From positions 25,311-89,310 of the forward strand of contig DATJBZ010000028.1 in the NCBI GenBank assembly GCA_035515075.1: a DNA stretch of 64,000 nt, given 5' to 3'. A program made the position numbers and the translations under genes. Every line of letters starts with the position of its first letter. Position 1 is the first letter of the stretch. Source of the stretch: Moheibacter sp035515075 (lineage in GTDB: Bacteria > Bacteroidota > Bacteroidia > Flavobacteriales > Weeksellaceae). Under the pieces are notes generated by a model. It did no database searches. It was not told where the DNA came from and saw only the letters and a list, made by a program, of their open reading frames with translations. Of the stretch, positions 61,447 through 64,000 are shown one piece after another.

Positions 61447-63382
61447 GTTTTTCCTCCTCCGTACATTCAAACATTTCATCCTCCAATGACGATCGATTGA
61501 CATACAATTGGTTTTTATCTAACAACTCACACAAATGTTGCTTTTGTTCTGCCAAGGTGAGTGCTTTAAATGCTTCAATATGTTCTTCTTGTTTTTGAAT
61601 ATCTACATTGTAGTTTAAGAAAGACTTGCTTTTCATCTGCTCCCAAACTTGTAGTAGCTCTTCTGTGTTTTTGGCTTTTTCGATTTGCTCAATAAAAGTT
61701 TGATTGTATTTTTTGAGTTCTAAGTAAACGAAAGAACCACCGCCTTGCCAATTATATGCTTTAGACACACCAGATTGTTCGCCATTTACGACATTTAAAA
61801 GCCTTTTAACACTATCATTTTCTCCATAATCTAATTGCTCTACTCCTATAAATTGACGATTTGACTTTTGTGCAACAGCAGCAGTTGTTCCACTGCCGAG
61901 ATGATAATCTAAAACAATATCATTTTCGTTTGAGGCCATTTCAATTATTCTTGAGAGTAATAATTCTGGTTTTTTTGCAGTAGGGAAACTAACCCCTCCT
62001 TCATTTTGAGTGTTTTGGAAATCAATATCCCACCAAAAATCACATAATAACATACCTAAATCTTCAATAAACTTCTGATTCTGGTAAACTTTTTTTATAC
62101 CCTGTTTTAAGGGAGTAATTACCTGTCCATTAAAATATAACCCTTGTGAAACTCCATTTTTAAAATGTTCATAAACGATATCTTCTTTTGTCCTAGACAT
62201 CTTTTCTGCGTCTTTATTTTTATGTGATTGTAAACGACAAATTTTATCAGCATTTTTAAGATAGAATTTCTTGAAACTTTGATTATTTATATCTATCTGA
62301 TTATTACTTATTTTTTTATCTACTATTCCTTGTTCTAAAAGAATGTCAGTCAGATTCTTTAGTGTATATGAGGTTTTATTTTTAATTAAATATTTCGAAT
62401 AATGAGTGTCCCACCTATCCCTTATTGTATATTGTGGATTAAATGTTGCAAGTACAGTCTTTCTATAAACTAATATCAAATCTTTTTGCTTGATAATTGT
62501 TTTTTCTTTATGTGCTGTTTTTGTGCCACTCGGAGTTGAAGATTTTACAGAAATAACATTTATAAAATTATTAACGCCAAAAACCTCATCAGTTAGAACG
62601 CGAGCATAAGCTTCTTCTATATCATCTAGATTTATAAAAATTAAACCATCATCTCTAAGTAAAAGCTTTGCTATGCTTAGTCGGTTTCTCATAAAAGTCA
62701 GCCAGGTAGAATGATTAAACCTGTCATTATACCCAAACGAATCATTTCCTGTATTAAATGGCGGATCGATATAAATTAGCTTTACTTTTCCTGCAAATTC
62801 TTGTTTGAGCGTATGCAAAGCCAATAAATTATTGCCTTTGATAATCAAGTTATCTGTAATTGTTCCCTCTTCGTTTCGATTAAATTGGTCTAATGGTTTT
62901 TCGCCAGTTTTATCAAAACGCTTAGCATTGGTCAAAACCTTAGGTTCTAACAATTGGGTAATTTCATCTTGTGCCAAAATCTCATTGAAGAATATTTCTT
63001 CTCGTTTGTCCTCCTCTCTGCTTTGTCCGCCTTCCAAAATACAATCTTTAAAAGGCCATACCAACGCAACTTCATTTCGCTGTTTCAGGTATTTTCCACC
63101 AATGGTCAAACCTACTTTGTTTTTGAATTGGGTATAACTGTCGTTCAGGTAATTTTTCTGCTCCAAAAATTGAAGAAATAGAGCTTGGTTAAAAACGGTT
63201 ACGCCCGCAATTTCTTTGAAGAAATAATCTTTTACGGTTTTATTTGCCAGCAAAAGAGCAATGAGTTCTTCATCAAAATTCTGTGCTTTATTGATGACTA
63301 CCCATTTTTTGAGTTCACCGTTATCAGAAACGTAATTGGGTTCTATTTTGAGTTGAGATTCTAAGGTTTTGTATAATTTCAT
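61418..63382 (-). CDS. mod: Type III DNA methyltransferase subunit Mod (beta class)
   Basis: 654 residues from the ATG at 63382 (MKLYKTLESQL). An open extension of 32 codons upstream is not family-like. An N-terminal domain is followed by the catalytic DPPFNTG near residue 206, with GNDSFGYNDRFNH. The SAM-binding DYHLGSGTTA lies near residue 491, in the order of beta-class N6-adenine methylases. Between them (about 290-450) is the target-recognition region, visibly more AT-rich with many Lys, Asn and Ile. The last codons (LNQDFYKI and stop) lie within the right repeat arm. Confidence 0.94.
   Translation of the reverse strand: MKLYKTLESQLKIEPNYVSDNGELKKWVVINKAQNFDEELIALLLANKTVKDYFFKEIAGVTVFNQALFLQFLEQKNYLNDSYTQFKNKVGLTIGGKYLKQRNEVALVWPFKDCILEGGQSREEDKREEIFFNEILAQDEITQLLEPKVLTNAKRFDKTGEKPLDQFNRNEEGTITDNLIIKGNNLLALHTLKQEFAGKVKLIYIDPPFNTGNDSFGYNDRFNHSTWLTFMRNRLSIAKLLLRDDGLIFINLDDIEEAYARVLTDEVFGVNNFINVISVKSSTPSGTKTAHKEKTIIKQKDLILVYRKTVLATFNPQYTIRDRWDTHYSKYLIKNKTSYTLKNLTDILLEQGIVDKKISNNQIDINNQSFKKFYLKNADKICRLQSHKNKDAEKMSRTKEDIVYEHFKNGVSQGLYFNGQVITPLKQGIKKVYQNQKFIEDLGMLLCDFWWDIDFQNTQNEGGVSFPTAKKPELLLSRIIEMASNENDIVLDYHLGSGTTAAVAQKSNRQFIGVEQLDYGENDSVKRLLNVVNGEQSGVSKAYNWQGGGSFVYLELKKYNQTFIEQIEKAKNTEELLQVWEQMKSKSFLNYNVDIQKQEEHIEAFKALTLAEQKQHLCELLDKNQLYVNRSSLEDEMFECTEEEKRLNQDFYKI
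61428..61446 (-). repeat. Right arm of exact 19-bp inverted repeat
   Basis: Minus strand GTCTTAACCAGGATTTTTA, identical to 60384-60402 on the plus strand. The span between outer ends is 1063 bp. It is part of the mod coding sequence. Confidence 0.9.
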
Positions 63383-63849
63383 TTGCCTGCATATTAAAAA
63401 AAAGAAGCGTGCCTTTGCATTTACACTTTCTCTTTCTGGAGGGTTCTGCAAAACCTTGACAAAATTGAAAGACAGCAAAGAACACGCCTATACAGGCGCA
63501 TTCCTATTGCTACTTCTCTTTGTCTTTAAATTTTGCAGATTTTCCAGAAAAGAAATTAGCTTAGTAACGCTAAATATTTATATGTTGTTTATTTTTCTTT
63601 TAGTTCATTTTATTTGTTTTTTGTTGTTGCTAATATAAAGAATTTGTTGGGTTTAAGGATTTTTGATTATAATTTATTTTTTTGCATAAACATTCAAACT
63701 CCTTTTTTAAACCACATAGTAACATAGTTCTTTTTCTATGTATCTATGTGGTTAAACCCTACAATAAACACTATCTAGTATTCCACGAAAATAAGAAACT
63801 TTATTGTTTACGTAAATGTTTTATTTGAGATTCTGCCGAAAACAAATAA
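63383..63849. other. AT-rich intergenic region upstream of mod
   Basis: 467 bp without a convincing gene. A plus-strand frame at 63369-63638 (89 codons, TTG start, KRAFAFTLSLSGG...YTGAF then hydrophobic) overlaps the mod start and is not supported by a start or a family. A palindrome lies at 63710-63753. The mod promoter must be here, but no exact TAnnTTTG was picked out on the minus strand close to the start. Confidence 0.6.
63710..63753. repeat. REP-like palindrome (AACCACATAG...CTATGTGGTT)
   Basis: Arms 63710-63727 and 63736-63753 pair over 10 + 6 bp, with a 2-nt internal mismatch (TA opposite AT) and an 8-nt T-rich loop. The wording (accacatag, acatag) is like a dispersed palindrome I associate with flavobacterial intergenic regions. 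Confidence 0.8.
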
Positions 63850-64000
63850 CTACACCCTCACCAATCGCATCAATGGCTCAAAGGAATACATCGCAGCTCT
63901 GCGTCCGGCGGCTTCTTCTCTTAAAACTAAATAACCATTGTCAACTAATTTTCGAATAATCAGCACGGCAGTAGCATTGGGGATTTTGGTAGTACTGACA
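63850..64000 (-). CDS. C-terminal fragment of a winged-helix protein, possibly Fic family (partial)
   Basis: A 49-residue open frame enters from the right edge and stops at 63850. It reads as a winged helix: PNATAVLIIRKLVDNGYLVL is the recognition-helix part, then REEAAGRRAAMYSFEPLMRLVRV. A C-terminal wing ending in a YxF-x2-LM-x2-VR stretch is common in Bacteroidota Fic proteins, which AMPylate targets, but MarR- or ArsR-like regulators also fit. The catalytic domain lies outside the window. Confidence 0.5.
   Translation of the reverse strand, partial: VSTTKIPNATAVLIIRKLVDNGYLVLREEAAGRRAAMYSFEPLMRLVRV

Noticed and set aside
61418..63478. Longer start for Mod at 63478
   Set aside because: The 32-residue extension is low-complexity and shares DNA with a non-coding flank; MKLYKTLE fits the family.
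63369..63638. Plus-strand 89-codon frame with a hydrophobic end
   Set aside because: TTG start only, overlaps the start of mod, no supporting family or promoter. Kept as unexplained intergenic sequence.

Overview
The window comes from a Bacteroidota genome, almost certainly order Flavobacteriales. The evidence is: promoter -7 boxes of the TAnnTTTG type in front of many genes; a DNA polymerase III alpha subunit with an N-terminal proofreading exonuclease; the NAD kinase / DUF6089 / UppS / BamA / OmpH / OmpH block; DUF2480; a CusA-TolC fusion; and OmpA/OMP_b-brl-type outer-membrane proteins. Most of the window is ordinary chromosomal housekeeping. The two ends are accessory in character.

Region by region. 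(1) 1-7502, minus strand: five tandem paralogues (the first cut by the window edge) of secreted proteins. Each has a Sec signal peptide, a flavobacterial VGIGT N-terminal module, a stalk of 17-residue YadA-head-like repeats, and a phage-tailspike-type Peptidase_S74 self-cleaving chaperone with a coiled coil. They appear to form three transcription units. (2) 7763-22268: DPP IV peptidase, YicC, guanylate kinase, a RimB-RimK-like protease-ligase fusion, MscS channel, DacB-type carboxypeptidase, outer-membrane barrels, LpxB, DUF2480 and thioredoxin. (3) 22364-37835: DnaE with fused exonuclease, RsmI, tryptophanase, a CBS protein with NAD kinase, then UppS, BamA and two Skp/OmpH chaperones (envelope biogenesis), and RfbC/RfbD (dTDP-rhamnose). 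(4) 37934-47069: a divalent-metal efflux operon with a small acidic/His-rich protein, an RND pump fused to its outer-membrane TolC channel, an adaptor lipoprotein, a cytochrome-b-like membrane protein and a P2-type ATPase. (5) 47066-57745: thymidine kinase, S1/P1 nuclease, a Lys/His-rich lipoprotein, a nucleoside-phosphorylase-like protein, DUF3109, Dxs, an exported MORN/TPR protein, PnuC, a Bax-inhibitor-1 protein, a phosphopantetheinyl transferase and AhcY. (6) 57822-64000: a type III restriction-modification locus (res and mod, minus strand). It is split by about 1 kb holding a GxxExxY PD-(D/E)XK-like gene, a 55/58-bp tandem array and an exact 19-bp inverted repeat pair. A REP-like palindrome and the end of a probable Fic-like winged-helix protein follow.

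The most unusual structures are the S74 paralogue array and the GxxExxY cassette bounded by inverted repeats inside the type III R-M operon. The RND-TolC fusion with an internal signal sequence, and the promoter boxes placed only 4-7 nt before start codons, are also worth attention. No rRNA, tRNA, CRISPR array, complete insertion sequence or prophage was seen.
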